A DNA stretch of 64,000 nucleotides from Chrysopilus asiliformis. Its lineage: Eukaryota; Arthropoda; Insecta; Diptera; Rhagionidae. Numbering within the stretch: the first letter of the stretch is position 1; each line of letters opens with the position of its first letter. Where the stretch lies: NCBI GenBank assembly GCA_964034945.1, contig OZ035963.1, positions 62,035,182 through 62,099,181 of the forward strand, written 5' to 3'. Positions 1 through 11,692 of the stretch are shown here, piece after piece. Position numbers and translations under genes: made by a program. Under the pieces are notes generated by a model. It had not been told where the DNA came from. It ran no database searches and saw only the letters and a program-made list of their open reading frames with translations.

Positions 1-239
1 CGTGTACGTCTACCCTGCGGTACCTCATCTACATTTGTGTTAAAAGTTGTTTTGTCTATTATTAGCTGAGAACCTTTGAGATATTCGACGAATTTAGATA
101 TCCTTTTTGTGGATGAAGTCTTAAAATAGTCAACGGGTTTTCAGAAATCAATTAAAAACAATAAACCATCTATGGTCCATAGTGACTATGCCTGAAAAAT
201 GTCACCTTAATTTTCGTCTTTTCGGATTCCAACTCCCTA

Positions 240-1170
240 TACATCGCCAACTCCACCCTCCGTATCATACTTTTTAAGACTTTTTGAATATGGTTAAAAT
301 ACCGCCGTTTCCAGTTTAGAAGCTGTTTTTGCCGGAACAATCGAGGCCGCTGAGATGATTTCTCAAATTTTGCTTTCCTAAAAAGCTCCAAGAACGAAAA
401 AATAGCTTCAAAAAGTGTCTATGGTTCAATTAACGAAATTTCCACTTACGTGACTTCCTTAGCGCGCTATATTTGTAAAACTAATTATGGTCCTCGCGAA
501 ATTTTGTCTTCCTAGCAAACTCTAGAGAGGCAGAAATGGCTAAAAGTTTTCTATGGATCAATTTACGCGGTTTTCATTTGCGCAGTTTCTACCGCGTTGT
601 TTTTAGGGAACTTATTCAGTTTATTGCGATATATTCCTAGTTTTTTCATTCCTTAGCTGCACAAAACAGCAGAAATAGCTTAAAAACATTCAATGCTTCA
701 TTTTACGTGCTTTCTTTTCTTGTAATCTCCTGTACGTACTACTTTTTTTGGACCATTTAAGGTCATTGGGTGGTTATCATAGATATTATCGTTCAAAGAA
801 GCTCCAGAGATGAAAAATTACGTTCAAACTTTCTTTGCTTCAAATTGCGCAATTTCCACTTCCGTTATTTACTTAACGCGCCGGTTTTTAGCTCAAAATT
901 CAGATCTTTGTGACGTTTTTCAAGCTGTTATAACGCTAACCTGCACAAAAAAGCACAAACTACTTAAAAAAAACTTCTCTGATTTAATTTCTGTGTCATC
1001 CGCTTACGTGATTTCTTTTACGCGCTATTTTTTCAAACCATTCAAGGCTCTCAGGTGATTTTCATAGTTGTTATCACCCTAAAAAGCTCTACAAATGAGC
1101 AACAGCTAAACAAACCTTCTATGTTTCAATTTACACGATTTTCACTAACGCGCCATTCCTCCGAATAACT
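240..1170. repeat. Diverged tandem array, ~140-bp unit (family A)
   Basis: A block containing an AGCTCC-like core, then CTTCAATTTACGCG, CCACTTACGTGATTTC and TTACGCGCTATTTTT, recurs with cores near 384, 519, 655, 800, 941 and 1086. The spacing is therefore 135-145 bp. A decayed earlier unit is likely near 245. Units differ by many substitutions, so the array is old. Short open frames inside it are chance. The array may extend left of the window. Function unknown; it resembles a degenerate minisatellite or satellite remnant. Confidence 0.75.
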
Positions 1171-3780
1171 ATTTTTCCGCATAAATAATAGCCATAAATG
1201 CACATTTCAACTAAACTTCATTCAATGTTTGTATTCAAGCAACAAAGTAAATTATGATAAATGTTTATCGCGGTTATTGAAAAAAAAAATTGTTTACGTC
1301 TGGCCAAGAGTGGTCCGAAATCGATTGGCTGAAATTTTAAGTAAACAAACAGATACACTCAGAGATAGATTCAAATAGTTTACAGATGCCTAAAACGTTT
1401 TTTTTTCGTATTTTTTCTCGATACTGTTTTCAAATGATTGACGAAATTGCGTAATTTCTTTAATCCAATTAAATTAAAAGGGCCAACAACTGAAATATTT
1501 TATTCTGGAAAATGGCTAAAATTTGCAGCACTAAAATTTAGGCAAACGGCAATCACTTTTCCAGCAACGAAATTCCATAATAAATTAAATGAAGGAAGCA
1601 AAATGCTTGTGATGTCGTAAATTTCAAAGGAAAGTGGGTAGGAAAAATTTACACAGCAAATGGCAGATACAGAACACATGGCTATAATGAAGACAAAACG
1701 ATAAAATTGTGTCGGTCAGGTAATTTGAAAGATTTTTTCCGTAAATTTGCAAGAAGGGTGTTATTAAAAGTTTTAATATTAGATATTGAGTTAAATAGAA
1801 AATATGGAAATTTGGGGGAATATACAGCCCGAATTAGCTGGAACAGTCCCGGATATTGGCATGTTGTCTCGACGTCCAGGAAATTGATGTTTTACCCCGG
1901 ATTTTAAATTGAACTTCAATAAACGGTAGAAAAATATGCAAAACTTAATCTCCTTCGGCTAAGGTGGTTGTAAATTTCACCTGCGGTGTGTTTTTTCAGC
2001 GATTTACCACCTAAATCTCAAAAGTTTCAACCTGCGGCGCATTTATTTTTATTGGTATTTCTAAAATTTTAATTGAATTTATTTATGGAACCTGAAGAGC
2101 ACGAAACGTGGTACTAATTCTTGCTAGGGATAGTGTAGCTATTGATTAAATCACCGCCTTCTTAAATCATTGCATCAACATTTGCTTGAAAATTTCGCCT
2201 GCGGCGCACATTCCGTGACTGGTTTTCTTATGGCGCATATTCCGTGACTGGTTTGTTTTGTTTCTGTATAAGATTTCTTATTCCGTCTCCCCCCCCCCCT
2301 ACTCCCTGCACCACTCTTGTACGGAAGTGATTAAGAGAAAATTTGGTCACCCTAGAATTGGTATTTTTTTTTAATTCTGTAACACAACTCTAAAGAAATT
2401 ATAGCAAAAATCAAATCAACAACCAAATTTTTGTTCATAAAAATAAATATTTGAAGTTACACCATCGAAAGCAACAATTTTGAAGAAAAAAAAATGAAAT
2501 TCAGTGGGTGGATCTTTTTTTTTTTGCTACAAAATTCTAATCAGTAAATTTGGGTCAATATATTTATTTTTTGCAATTAGTCACGAAAATTAATAATAAT
2601 GAAACCTAATAAATCAGCAAATAGAAAAATGTATTTCTTTATTATCTTCAATGTAACATCCTTCATCCAATTCGCATTTATCGCATAGAAATACGATTTT
2701 TTCTATCTTATCATTTCGTAGACATTTTTTTCTTTATTTTTTTTTAATAACATTTGATTTGGTGGAAATTATCTTATCAGCATTAAACCAGTTTTGTTTG
2801 TTGTAAAACATGAGAAATAGATAGCAAAGCACGAGGAAATGTATTGCTAGCCGCAGCCCATATTGCCATACCCTTTTCGAAAAAAAAATACTTTGAAATT
2901 GGAGTAATTTTATTTAAATGCTTCGGAGGGTTTGCGGGCTTTGGGGGAGATTTACGCTGTATTTTTTCTCGATCATTACGTTGGAATACAGAACAAAAAA
3001 AAACCTCCGATAACCGACACAAATTTCTGCTGATAATCCATATCTATCAGCGGAAAATATTGTTAACTAAAACTCGATATGGCATCAGGGAAAATTGGTA
3101 ACGAAAATTTCGTCAAATTGATAAAAATAAAAATTGAATTCATATACGATTGAAACGTCAGCAGAAATCAATTAACGCAGCGTAATTGAATTTTAAATTT
3201 TTTATCAAAAGTAAAATATCATACGTTCATGTTTCGAGTATGACCAGATAACATTTTTTTTTCAATATTTTTTATGTAGACTTTAATCATCAGTTGATTG
3301 TTATTAATTTTCCCCCTTTCCCTTGATAAATTTTACAGCACAGCGTTTTAATCGTCGAATGTACAATCGTTTCAGGTGATAACGTAAATTAAATGACCGA
3401 TAGGTTTTGTTCGATTTTGCAGAAAACGTTGATTTTTCTAATCGAACCAAATTTTATACTTTGTTTATGCTTGTCTATTAAATTGCCTGAAAAATTACAT
3501 TTTTATCACATTTAAAAAATTTCTTGTAATTTTAGGTCTCTATTCGACATAAATATTACTGCTTTTCATGTTTTTTTTTCGTACCTCTAACGGTTCTCAA
3601 GATATTTGAAAAAAAAACAGTTTTTTGAAAATCTGTCCAAAATTATGCACTTTAATGAGAAAATTTGTATAACCAAATTCAAAGCAAATAAAATTTCCTG
3701 TATTTTTTCCTTTAACGGTTTTTTACGGATCTGTAACGGTTCCCAAGATATTTGAAAAAATATTATTTTTCCCGAAACTA
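1171..3780. other. AT-rich gene-free stretch with decayed repeats
   Basis: No gene is recognised. Between about 1438 and 1907 two neighbouring plus-strand frames are open for 50-90 codons and could be a broken coding relic, but I cannot name a family. Around 2205-2250 a 27-bp segment containing ATTCCGTGACTGGTTT is directly duplicated. The motif CCTGCGGYGYR recurs near 1980, 2032 and 2208. The rest is A/T-rich unique or eroded sequence. Confidence 0.4.
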
Positions 3781-3835
3781 ATTGTGGCAGCGGAAAGTTT
3801 TGTGTTGATCATAACTGATGTTGTTTTCGTTAATT
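3582..3835 (+). repeat. Dispersed TAACGGTTCTCAAGATATTTG repeat, tandem pair
   Basis: The segment CTAACGGTTCTCAAGATATT at about 3589 recurs at about 3733. The second copy is followed by a block ending in GTGTTGATCATAACTGAT. Related copies lie at about 6070-6180 and 47090-47205 in the same orientation, so this is a dispersed repeat family with an approximately 140-bp unit. No coding potential was recognised. Confidence 0.6.
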
Positions 3836-3864
3836 CTGCCACGCCACCACCACAAAAAACCACC

Positions 3865-4022
3865 ACCCCCATCTCTCCCCCTATCTTCCCCTCTCTTCCC
3901 ATCTCTCTCCCTTTCTCTCCCTATCTTCCCCTCTCTTCTCCTCTCTTCCCCTCTCTTCCCCTCTCTTCCCTCTCTCCCCTCTCTTCCCTCTCTCCCCTCT
4001 CTCCTCTCTCTTCCCCTCTCAC
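3865..4022. repeat. Polypyrimidine microsatellite (CTCTTCCC-like)
   Basis: About 160 bp of C/T-only sequence built from imperfect CTCTTCCC and CTCTCCCT units. The complementary strand is pure purine. Overlapping open frames on both strands (Ser/Pro/Leu-rich on one, Arg/Glu/Gly-rich on the other) are by-products of the repeat. Confidence 0.9.
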
Positions 4023-4657
4023 TCATATTGTCACGAATTAACACAAAATAAATATGGTCACCCTTAACCAACTCGCTTAACCAACTCGCGCGCTGCTTTA
4101 CAAATTTTTTGTGCATTTCGGAATAAAACCTTAAATTGAGGTGTCACGATAATTTTTCTCTCCACCTGCCGAATCTACAGCCAGGAGCAAATGTACAAAT
4201 TTAGGGTCCTGCTTAAATATTTCTATGTTCCACGACAAAAAGATTCGGGACTTTTTTGGAAATCAAACATTTTAAGATCCTTTTTTAGGAGATGGATCTT
4301 CGGGATCCCTAAATCTTCGTCCCCCACCCTACCAACAGGATTTCGGACATATGTTACGCCCCTGCCTACAACTCTATAGAAATTGCCAGCCAAAAATTCA
4401 GATTTAACAACAATAACAGCAGTTTTGACCGATGTCCCTCTTAAAAGCACACCCGGTTAATAATAATACCCTTTTTTATGACATATTTCGGGCCAAATTA
4501 GGTGTGCATTTGTCCGGGAATTACTGTGCCTACTTTTAAACTATTTTTAACCCCCAAAATTTCAAAAATTTTACCCGCAAGCATTTTTTAACTATCGTTG
4601 AACATTTATTTTTCATTCTCACCCCAGCGAAATGGCAACTCTGTGTAAATTAATTTG
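4023..4657. other. Gene-free spacer
   Basis: Mixed AT-rich sequence between the pyrimidine tract and the outer inverted repeat. I see no gene, no transposon termini and no tandem structure in it. Confidence 0.4.
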
Positions 4658-5044
4658 GGTTTCATCATAAACAAACTATATAAAGACTGTTTTTCTCTAA
4701 CAACTCAGCTTTGAAAAATAATACCCCAAAGCAGCAGATATGCATGCGGTTGGCAGCGCACACGAGCAGCGGAGCATGTCGCTTGGTCGAAGAAAAACAT
4801 TCAATTCATTTTCAAACTCTCCGATCAACACGAAGTTTTACCGAAATCGTAGTTTTCTATCAACTTTTGGGAAAGTACCGCAAACTACAACGGTTACCTC
4901 CCATAAAATTTTTCTTAAATACAAATTTTTCGAACACTGCGCTTGTGAGAAAAAATGCATGTAATCAAAATTAAAGGAAATAATATTGCCTACATTTTTA
5001 ATTTTAGGTGAATTTAATCTCAACTCATACTCTCGTTTACAGTT

Positions 5045-6035
5045 AAGTTTGATTTCTTAACTTTGCTCTATTGGATATTGTTAGGGATCTAAAAAAAAAA
5101 TTATCGGTATTTTTTTGTTTGGTAGAATACCGTCCGATCGGCGGAGGGGAGGGGGTCAAAGTCGGCGAAAACTCCAAATCACAAAAACTTTAAAAATTTG
5201 TAACGGCTTAACCGATTGAGATGATATTGAATATTTTGGAAAGGTAATTCCTTGTGACAAAAAAATATTTTTTGACTTCCTCTCCCTCCCCCTCACCGTC
5301 ATATTGTAAAATTCAATTTAGTGACAATATAAATAAAATTTGGGGGTAAATGCGTTATTTAAAAAAAAAATCAAAAAAAAAATCGAATACAAGAAAATTG
5401 TATATAGTTTACTGATTTTCGATTAGTTTTTATGTTTTCTGTACATAATATTAACCCTTTCACTCGGCATTTATTTCTAATAGCAAAAAAAATGTGTTGT
5501 TGCTTTTTTCAATAATAATATGTAGCAACACAATATATTTCAAAATTTAAAAAATTTAAATATCTTTTTAGAAGTCTCTTTTAGATAATGTACTCATTTG
5601 TATACATAACATGTCAATCATTGTCCCTCTCCCTTCTAATTCTCTTAGAAATGCGAGTTAAATATGATGTACACAATTGTGTACGCGCCGAGTGAAAGGG
5701 TTAACTCAAAAGTTTTAGGAGTTTAAAATTAATTAGAAATTCATTTAAAAGAAAAATTTTTTTTCTTTGAGAAAGTTTCCGTTTGGAATAAATCTGTGAA
5801 AATTTTGAGTTTCTGGAAGTATTTTGACACTTTCAAACCTTCTTTGAAGTTGTTGCTATTTTTCTTGAGATATTTTAAATTTCGTCACTAAATTGAATTT
5901 TACAATTCAATTCGAGTTTTCGCCGACTTTGACCCCCTCCTCTCCGCCTACTGGAATTTATTCCCTGAAAAAAAAATACGGGTATCTTTTTTTTAGGTCC
6001 CTAACTACATCCAAATGAAAAAAGTTAAAAAAAAA
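5045..6035. mobile_element. 1.0-kb inner inverted-repeat element (level 2)
   Basis: Left arm 5045-5335 and right arm about 5878-6035 are inverted copies. Both contain GGGGGTCAAAGTCGGCGAAA, GTTAGGGAYCTAAAAAAAA and, further inside, TGTAAAATTCAATTTAGTGA. The left arm has about 125 extra bp (5175-5300), so the arms have diverged by an indel. The whole element sits in the loop of the outer inverted repeat and is itself interrupted by a TTAA-flanked element. No coding region was recognised. Confidence 0.75.
5455..5700. mobile_element. TTAA-type (piggyBac-like) MITE, 246 bp
   Basis: Termini are CCCTTTCACTCGGC and its perfect inverse (14-bp TIR), flanked on both sides by TTAA (5451-5454 and 5701-5704). 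TTAA target duplication plus CCC..GGG ends are the hallmark of piggyBac-superfamily elements. The interior is non-coding. It is the innermost of three nested inverted-repeat insertions and therefore probably the youngest of them. Confidence 0.88.
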
Positions 6036-6069
6036 CAAAGGTGACTTTCAAGCTCCATTCAAGTCGAGT

Positions 6070-6180
6070 ATGAAGTTTTTACATATCTCTAACGGTTCAT
6101 GAGATAATTTGAACAACATTATTTTTCACATATTTTTTCGGAAACTTTAAATATTGCAGAAGAAAGTCATGTAATGCTCA
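6070..6180 (+). repeat. Copy of dispersed TAACGGTTC repeat
   Basis: CTCTAACGGTTCATGAGATA followed by a TATTTTTTCGGAAAC stretch and ATTGCAGAAGAAAGT matches, in order, the copies near 3730 and 47095. Confidence 0.55.
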
Positions 6181-6770
6181 CATCTTTTTTTTGAATTGTT
6201 TAAATCATGCATTTACTTGCTTTATCAAACTACAATTCTGTGGAAATTTGATAAAACTTGAAACTTACATTCTCAAAGCAATTTAAAAATATGAACAAAA
6301 TATAACAAGATAAAATTTTTAGTTTGCTGTTTTTTTTAACGTTTAAAGTTCAAAATAAATTTTGAATTAACGAACAAACTAAAAATTTTGTCTTGTCACA
6401 TATTTATTGTTAGCAATCAAAATATTCAAATCGAAAACCTGCGGAAGGAAAAATACGCACAAACAAAAAAACACGCACACACAATACAAACACACAAAAA
6501 AACACCAAACACACTTGCCCCCGCTTCGTGTCGCTTCCATAAGACTTCAACGAGAATAAAACTAGGAAAGAAAACCGGTTTTAACAAAGGGCGAACTGAA
6601 GCAGCAACATGTATAGGCGATCACCACGGCTGCTCGTGGCTTCTCGTGGGCGCTGCCAACTAGCCGGCAGCTGCTACGTCACGATGGGGTATTATTTTGA
6701 ATTTCGGTTTTGCACTAAGTTGAGTTGTTAGAAAAAAACAGTCTTTATATAGTTTGTTTATGGTTTCATT

Positions 6771-8480
6771 CTTTAAATAAATCTCACAATTAGAATTCGA
6801 TTATTTATTAGAGTTTGGCGCGCACACACAACGAACGCATTGCCCTCAGAATCCGAAAATGGCCGTTGATGATGATGACGACGAACGACGACTTTGATGA
6901 TGGCACGCATGAAAATATTTTATTTTTAGAAATTTTATTATTTTCATTTCCCGTCCTTTACAACGCGCTGGCCCCCTTGGCTCTTACGACTAATAAATTT
7001 CATTCTTCGAGGATCCATTTCAATTTATATCTTAACTATTTTTATCTTTTTCAATAAACGAACGACGCACTTTAGGAAAGAAAAAAGCGTGAGTTTCCTT
7101 CCTCAACCTTGGAAAATTATTTACATTGATTCGGAAAATACTATTTTCTTAGGAAGGGGTGCTCCAACAAAAATGTGTAATAAACCAGAACCAGAAAAAT
7201 GAAAAAAAAATGGTCTATAACGTGTTGAAGAAATTCTCTATACGACGTCATCAGCGGATAAATTATTTCATGAATAGTCACGATTTCGGAGTGGAAACAA
7301 AGTATTTTTTTTATACAATTAAAATGTAAAATTTTCTAGTGAATTGAAGAAAATTTCTTTCTTAAAATATAAATTAAAGGTCGCCTTTGCAGTACATTTT
7401 TGGGACAACAAGTTTCATTAACAATTTTGTTTGCAAGCCATCAAAAAATGTCATCAAATCTACTGGATGAGGTTTTTACCTCTCGAACAGCAAAACTTTG
7501 GAACAGCTTACTCTTCCAATTGCCACCTCAAAGGGTTTTTTAACCGCTGGTTGTGTGCACAGAAAAATATCCGGTTGATCCGCAATTTTCAGACGTCTTC
7601 TGTACACTTTTTCACAAAATTCTATGAACCGATTGGCCTGAAATTTCGCACAAAAATCCATACTTAGCTTAAACTTTCAGGGTCCATTACCAAAAAGTAC
7701 TCTACTCTCCGGATTTATGAAATTTTCTGCGAATTAGAAGTACAAACAAATTCATGTTTATTTGTTTTTCTGCACTGGTGACCTAATTTAGTAGCGCTAA
7801 AATGCAAAAATCGCCTCAGCGTAGAACAATTATCTCATTTCACGCCAGCAAATCTCGAAGCGTGACAGCGACATTTTCCGGCTATTGGATCATCAATCAT
7901 TTCCGAATTCCTGATGATTTTTTAAAGCGTTCAATGGCAGCCGAAGAGCGACTTTTGTGACGTATTCATCCAGCGTGGCGAAAAATAAAGAAATCGCAAA
8001 ATCAGATTGCCGCAAAATGAAGCATTTGTCACGAACAAATCCGCAACAAAGTCGTTTCGAATGATGGGAGTTTTGATGATATTGGGTTCGGGGTACCGAC
8101 GAGAAACTCATCTGCTTGTCAAACTAGAGAAAGATTTTAAATCAAGGCCGAGCGCGGAAAATACCACAGATTCGTTTTATTATTTGTCCGACCGATGATG
8201 TGGGTTAGAACACTAATTGTAGCAATTTGTGTAAAATAATTGATTGTCATATTATCATATCATGTAATAATTATAATAATACAATGGAAAGTAGTTTTTT
8301 TTTTGTGAAAATTTTTCTCAAAAACTATTCGGCCGATTTTAATGAAAGTTTACCATTATTTTTGGGATATCATGGAAACTGATGCAATTCTTTAAATTTT
8401 ATCTTTCCTTCTTACTCCCTCCCCTGATATTTCTTCAACCGGTAAAGAGATTTTAACCCGGTTTTCAGAATTAGATGTAA
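6771..8480. other. Gene-free stretch with repeat fossils
   Basis: No host gene recognised. It contains the retrotransposon remnant at 7448-7543. Near 7625 there is an ACCGATTGGCCTGAAATTT segment, the same phrase found inside the Helitron-like elements at 12065 and 61159. The rest is AT-rich unique sequence. Confidence 0.4.
7448..7543 (+). pseudogene. Fossil C-terminal tail of a non-LTR reverse transcriptase
   Basis: A 31-codon open stretch contains FTSRTAKLWNSLLFQLP, which resembles the RTAKLWNSLP segment near the C-terminus of jockey/CR1-type reverse transcriptases (family knowledge). It is followed by a stop, and no polymerase core lies upstream. This is a short match, so chance similarity is possible. 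Confidence 0.35.
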
Positions 8481-8724
8481 CCCAAGAAACATTTTGTAAC
8501 CGTGGTTACAAAAAAAACCTTCAATTTAGGTTACATTTTGGTTACATTTTAGATGGTTTCCGAATAAACCCGCCAAAAACGGTTATTTTGAAACCAGCTT
8601 CTAAATAGGGTTTCTGAAACGTTTCTGAAAGGTTACAGAAACCAAATGTGAAACTTTTGAGTTTTGTTACCATGGTTTCAAATACGTTTCTTAACCGGAA
8701 TGTAACCTCAAATTGTTAATTGGG
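8481..8724. repeat. Inverted-repeat element with CCCAA termini and GGTTACA motifs
   Basis: The left end reads CCCAAGAAACATTTTG followed by GTGGTTACA. The inverse of the right end reads CCCAATTAACAATTTGAGG followed by TTACA. The interior is packed with GGTTACA, GGTTTC and ACGTTTC repeats. This fits a small MITE-like element of 244 bp with imperfect termini; no target duplication is clear. Confidence 0.45.
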
Positions 8725-8799
8725 AGTATACCGTTTGTCACACATCGAACCAATCATCGGACACAAAAATGAACTACATCAGAGTGTTAGGGATGACAA

Positions 8800-9280
8800 A
8801 AGATTTTGATTTCCGCATGTCCGTCCGTCTGTCTGTCCGGAAACACTACAACTTCCGAAAGGATCGAGCTAGAGACTTGAAATTTTGTATAGTTACGTTT
8901 CTCGTAAATGGCTCGGCTAAGTTTTTGAACGGGAAAACTTGGACCAGTATTTTCCCCCTCGCGCATACAAATAAAACAGTTTTTTGCAATTTTCACGAAA
9001 ACGGTGAGTCATATTGAAAAATTTATTTTGGTAAGATGTGTTTAGAATAGGATTTTACATAAGTTATCCATACATCAAAATCCAATCGAAACACTGCTTC
9101 CTCCTCTCCCATAAAAAATGGAAAACATTTTTCCTGTTTTCTCGAAAACTGTGCATCGTATCGAAAAATTGATAAAGATGAAATGTGTTTAGAATATGAT
9201 TTTACATAACTGTTCCATACATTAAAATCCAATCGGACCACTCTTTTCATCCTCTCCTATACAAATGGATTTCTTTAAAT
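8800..9280. repeat. GTCYGTCTGTC repeat followed by ~155-bp tandem duplication
   Basis: 8819-8840 has GTCCGTCCGTCTGTCTGTCC, a motif common at the edge of insect dispersed repeats. From about 8990 a block with ACGAAAACGGTGAGTCATAT, AAGATGTGTTTAGAATA, GATTTTACATAA and CATACATCAAAATCCAATCG is repeated from about 9143 with roughly 85% identity by eye. Minus-strand open frames here simply repeat the same peptide twice and are not genes. Confidence 0.6.
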
Positions 9281-9436
9281 AAACATTTTGTCTGTCATAT
9301 AGAATATTTGACGATTGGCCCCCGGGGTAATTGTAGATGTTCTTATGTTTATAAATTTGAAAAACAAATACTAGTATTTATGTTTAAAAAACTTACTTAT
9401 TTTTTATTTTGTAATATTTCAAAAAACAAATGTTTT

Positions 9437-11025
9437 TTATTCCTGTTGTTGTAAACACTCAACGCTACTGAAAACTCCTCCTTCAACCCAAGAATTCAAA
9501 AATAATATTTTTGACAAAAGTTTTGTGGTTAGTCGGTTTCTTTTTTCATTGTCGGTAGCTCCAGCCTTCGAAAATAATCTTTCGGCAGGTACCGAAGTTC
9601 CTATCAGATGGCAATATTTTTTACTGAGTCCATAAAGCTTAGGATAAATGAACTTCATTTCGTCCCAAGCTTCAATGGGGTTTTGTTTCAGCCCAATAAC
9701 TGACGAATTAAGGTAGAAGCTCAGCTCGTCTTGAGTTTGACTTGCAATTTCTGTGCTATCCAAGTTTTTCTTTTTATGAACGAGAATTTTATGCGTTGCC
9801 CATAGATCGAAGTCATCATCGCCAGACTCCAAGGGGTCTCCTGAACTTTTAGCAATACTATTATCTTCGGCATCAGCTAATTCCGTTCTAATCTTTTTAA
9901 GAATTGACACTACAGCTTGAAGATCCGTGAAATGAATTTTCTTAAATCGTGGATCGAGAATAGTTGCGATCGCTGGCAGAAACATATGTTCAATTTGGCC
10001 GAATTCCCGGTCAAATTCAGAAAGTACTTTCTCTTTAAGTACTTTAGACACTGATTCAGGCTGGCAAACTATTTTTTTCACTTGTTCACGCCCGCAATGA
10101 ATCAAGGGAATAATTTGGCTTAGTGTCGCATATTTTTCCCCACTGATTTGGCAGGTAATCGCTTCTAAAGGTCGAAGAACAGCCAATATTCCACTGATAT
10201 CCTGCCTTTCTTTAGAAGATATCATATTAGGCGCATTATCATAGCATACGAATACTAGGCCGATGTAAGGAATCATTTTTATAAACCTCTCTAGCATATA
10301 GAAGGTGGAATTCCACCTCGTTTTGACATCAAGAAGAAGCTTCAAGATTTTTCCCTCTGGAATACCTGCATTGGTCTGATACTTTCTAAGATCATCGGTT
10401 GCTTTTACATGGCTGCTCATCCATACTATAATGTTTCTGCATTTCTTCACTAAATCTTTTACAGCTGGCACATCAAGAGCATTTTTAGACACCAAATTTA
10501 GGGCGTGGGCGAAACATGGCACGTGTTTTTGTTTTCCAAAAATCTCTGCAATTGCTTTTACAATATTTTCATCGTTATCGGTAACACACGCAACTACTTT
10601 TTCTGGCCTAATAGAAAATTCATCCAGGGATCTTAAGATAAGTTCAGAAATGTAATTAGCAGTGTATGCTTCTGAAAGCTCAAACACACCAATAGTCACA
10701 TTAAAAAGCTTAGTTCCATTCTTCATACCATGCACAGTAATTCCCAGCATGTTCTTCGTTTGAACAGTTGTCCACGTTTCCGTGGTTACAGTTACGTGTG
10801 ACACGCCTTCGGTTTGCATTATCCTCACAAAATTATTTTTTTCGGATTCATATAACTTAACTAAGTGAGCTTTCACCGTGTTGCTTCTAGGTACTTTATA
10901 TTGAGGTGCCATCTTTTTCATAAATTCTATAAACCCTTTGCCTTCAACAAACTTGAACGGAAGATTGTCAACTACAAGCATTTTGACAATAGACTGTGTC
11001 AGCTGCAAGTTCTTTGCTCCATCAT
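9437..11025 (-). CDS. hAT transposase exon 3 (RNase H-like core and hATC domain)
   Basis: Encodes residues 120-648 of the predicted hAT transposase. Visible landmarks in order: VTTETWTT (about 199-206), where the family normally has the first catalytic Asp of the DDE triad (D-x-W-T); LGITVHG; VTDNDENIVKA with the second Asp (about residue 269); the conserved C-x2-H in CFAHALNLV (290-293); the TRWNSTFYMLERF segment; LRPLEAITCQISGEKYATLS, which should carry the catalytic Glu region; and the C-terminal hATC dimerisation motif with HLIGTSVPAERLFSKAG (about 605). In hATs this protein cuts and inserts the element in the nucleus. The first acidic residue appears to be Glu instead of Asp, which could impair catalysis. 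The acceptor TTCTTTCTTACAG fixes the exon start. Confidence 0.88.
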
Positions 11026-11095
11026 CTGTAAGAAAGAAGATATATCACAAATCGGGTGAGCAAAATCATTGACGTTATAAAAACCTATAACTTAA

Positions 11096-11618
11096 GCGGC
11101 CCCTACACGTTCAATCTTGCAGTCAATCATGCTGTCACAGCAAAAAGCTTATTTGCACTAGACGCTCAATCATGCACGCAAGCATCAGTTAATTCGAAAT
11201 AGCCAAACCGACAGCACACAACACTTAATATAAATTTTAAAAAAACTTTATATAAAACAACACTTAATATAAATTTAAAAAATCTTTGTCCTTATATTTT
11301 TCACTTTTCGTCATCCACAACTCGCTTCTTTGTCGATATTACTCGAAAAAGACTTTATCTAAAAAACTTTATCTTTTATATGCGACACCTTTTCACTACA
11401 AAAAATTACACTGAAATGACGAATTGATTGACAGCATCGCCATACACGTTCAAGCATGCTGTGATTCAAAAAGCTCCCTTGAAAAATATCAAAATGATTT
11501 TGATATTGGCCAGCATGCTGTCAATCATATAATTTTGCATGACAGCATCACCATAGACGTTCAAAATGCTGTCACAGCATGCAATGATTGACTGCAAGAT
11601 TGAACGTGTAGGGACCGC
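11096..11618. mobile_element. TTAA-flanked MITE with ~40-bp TIRs (in hAT intron 2)
   Basis: Flanked by TTAA at 11092-11095 and 11619-11622. The left end reads GCGGCCCCTACACGTTCAAT and continues to CTTGCAGTCAATCAT. The right end is its inverse with one mismatch (GCGGTCCC). Internal copies of CAATCATGC and GCATGCTGT occur in both orientations. The 523-bp element has no coding region. TTAA duplication suggests mobilisation by a piggyBac-type transposase. It lies between exons 2 and 3 of the hAT gene and should be removed by splicing. Confidence 0.88.
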
Positions 11619-11692
11619 TTAAGGATCAGTGAAAAGCTTTCGCAAAAACTAATTTTTAACCGTATTTTTTTTAGAGGAGTATTTTTTCTTAC

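Larger units (their letters stand above)
4658..6770. mobile_element. 2.1-kb outer inverted-repeat element (level 1)
   Basis: The left arm (about 4658-4770) and right arm (about 6640-6770) are inverted copies. They share ATAAACAAACTATATAAAGA, then CTAACAACTCA, ATAATACCCC and TTGGCAGCGC in the same order, with small gaps. Arms of over 110 bp separated by 1.9 kb fit a fold-back type DNA transposon or an insertion-bearing palindrome. No transposase was recognised inside. It contains a second inverted-repeat element and, within that, a TTAA MITE. Target-site duplication not resolved. Confidence 0.75.

Noticed and set aside
3778..4116. Overlapping open frames of 77-112 codons across the C/T tract
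   Set aside because: Direct consequence of the polypyrimidine microsatellite; peptides are pure low-complexity on both strands.
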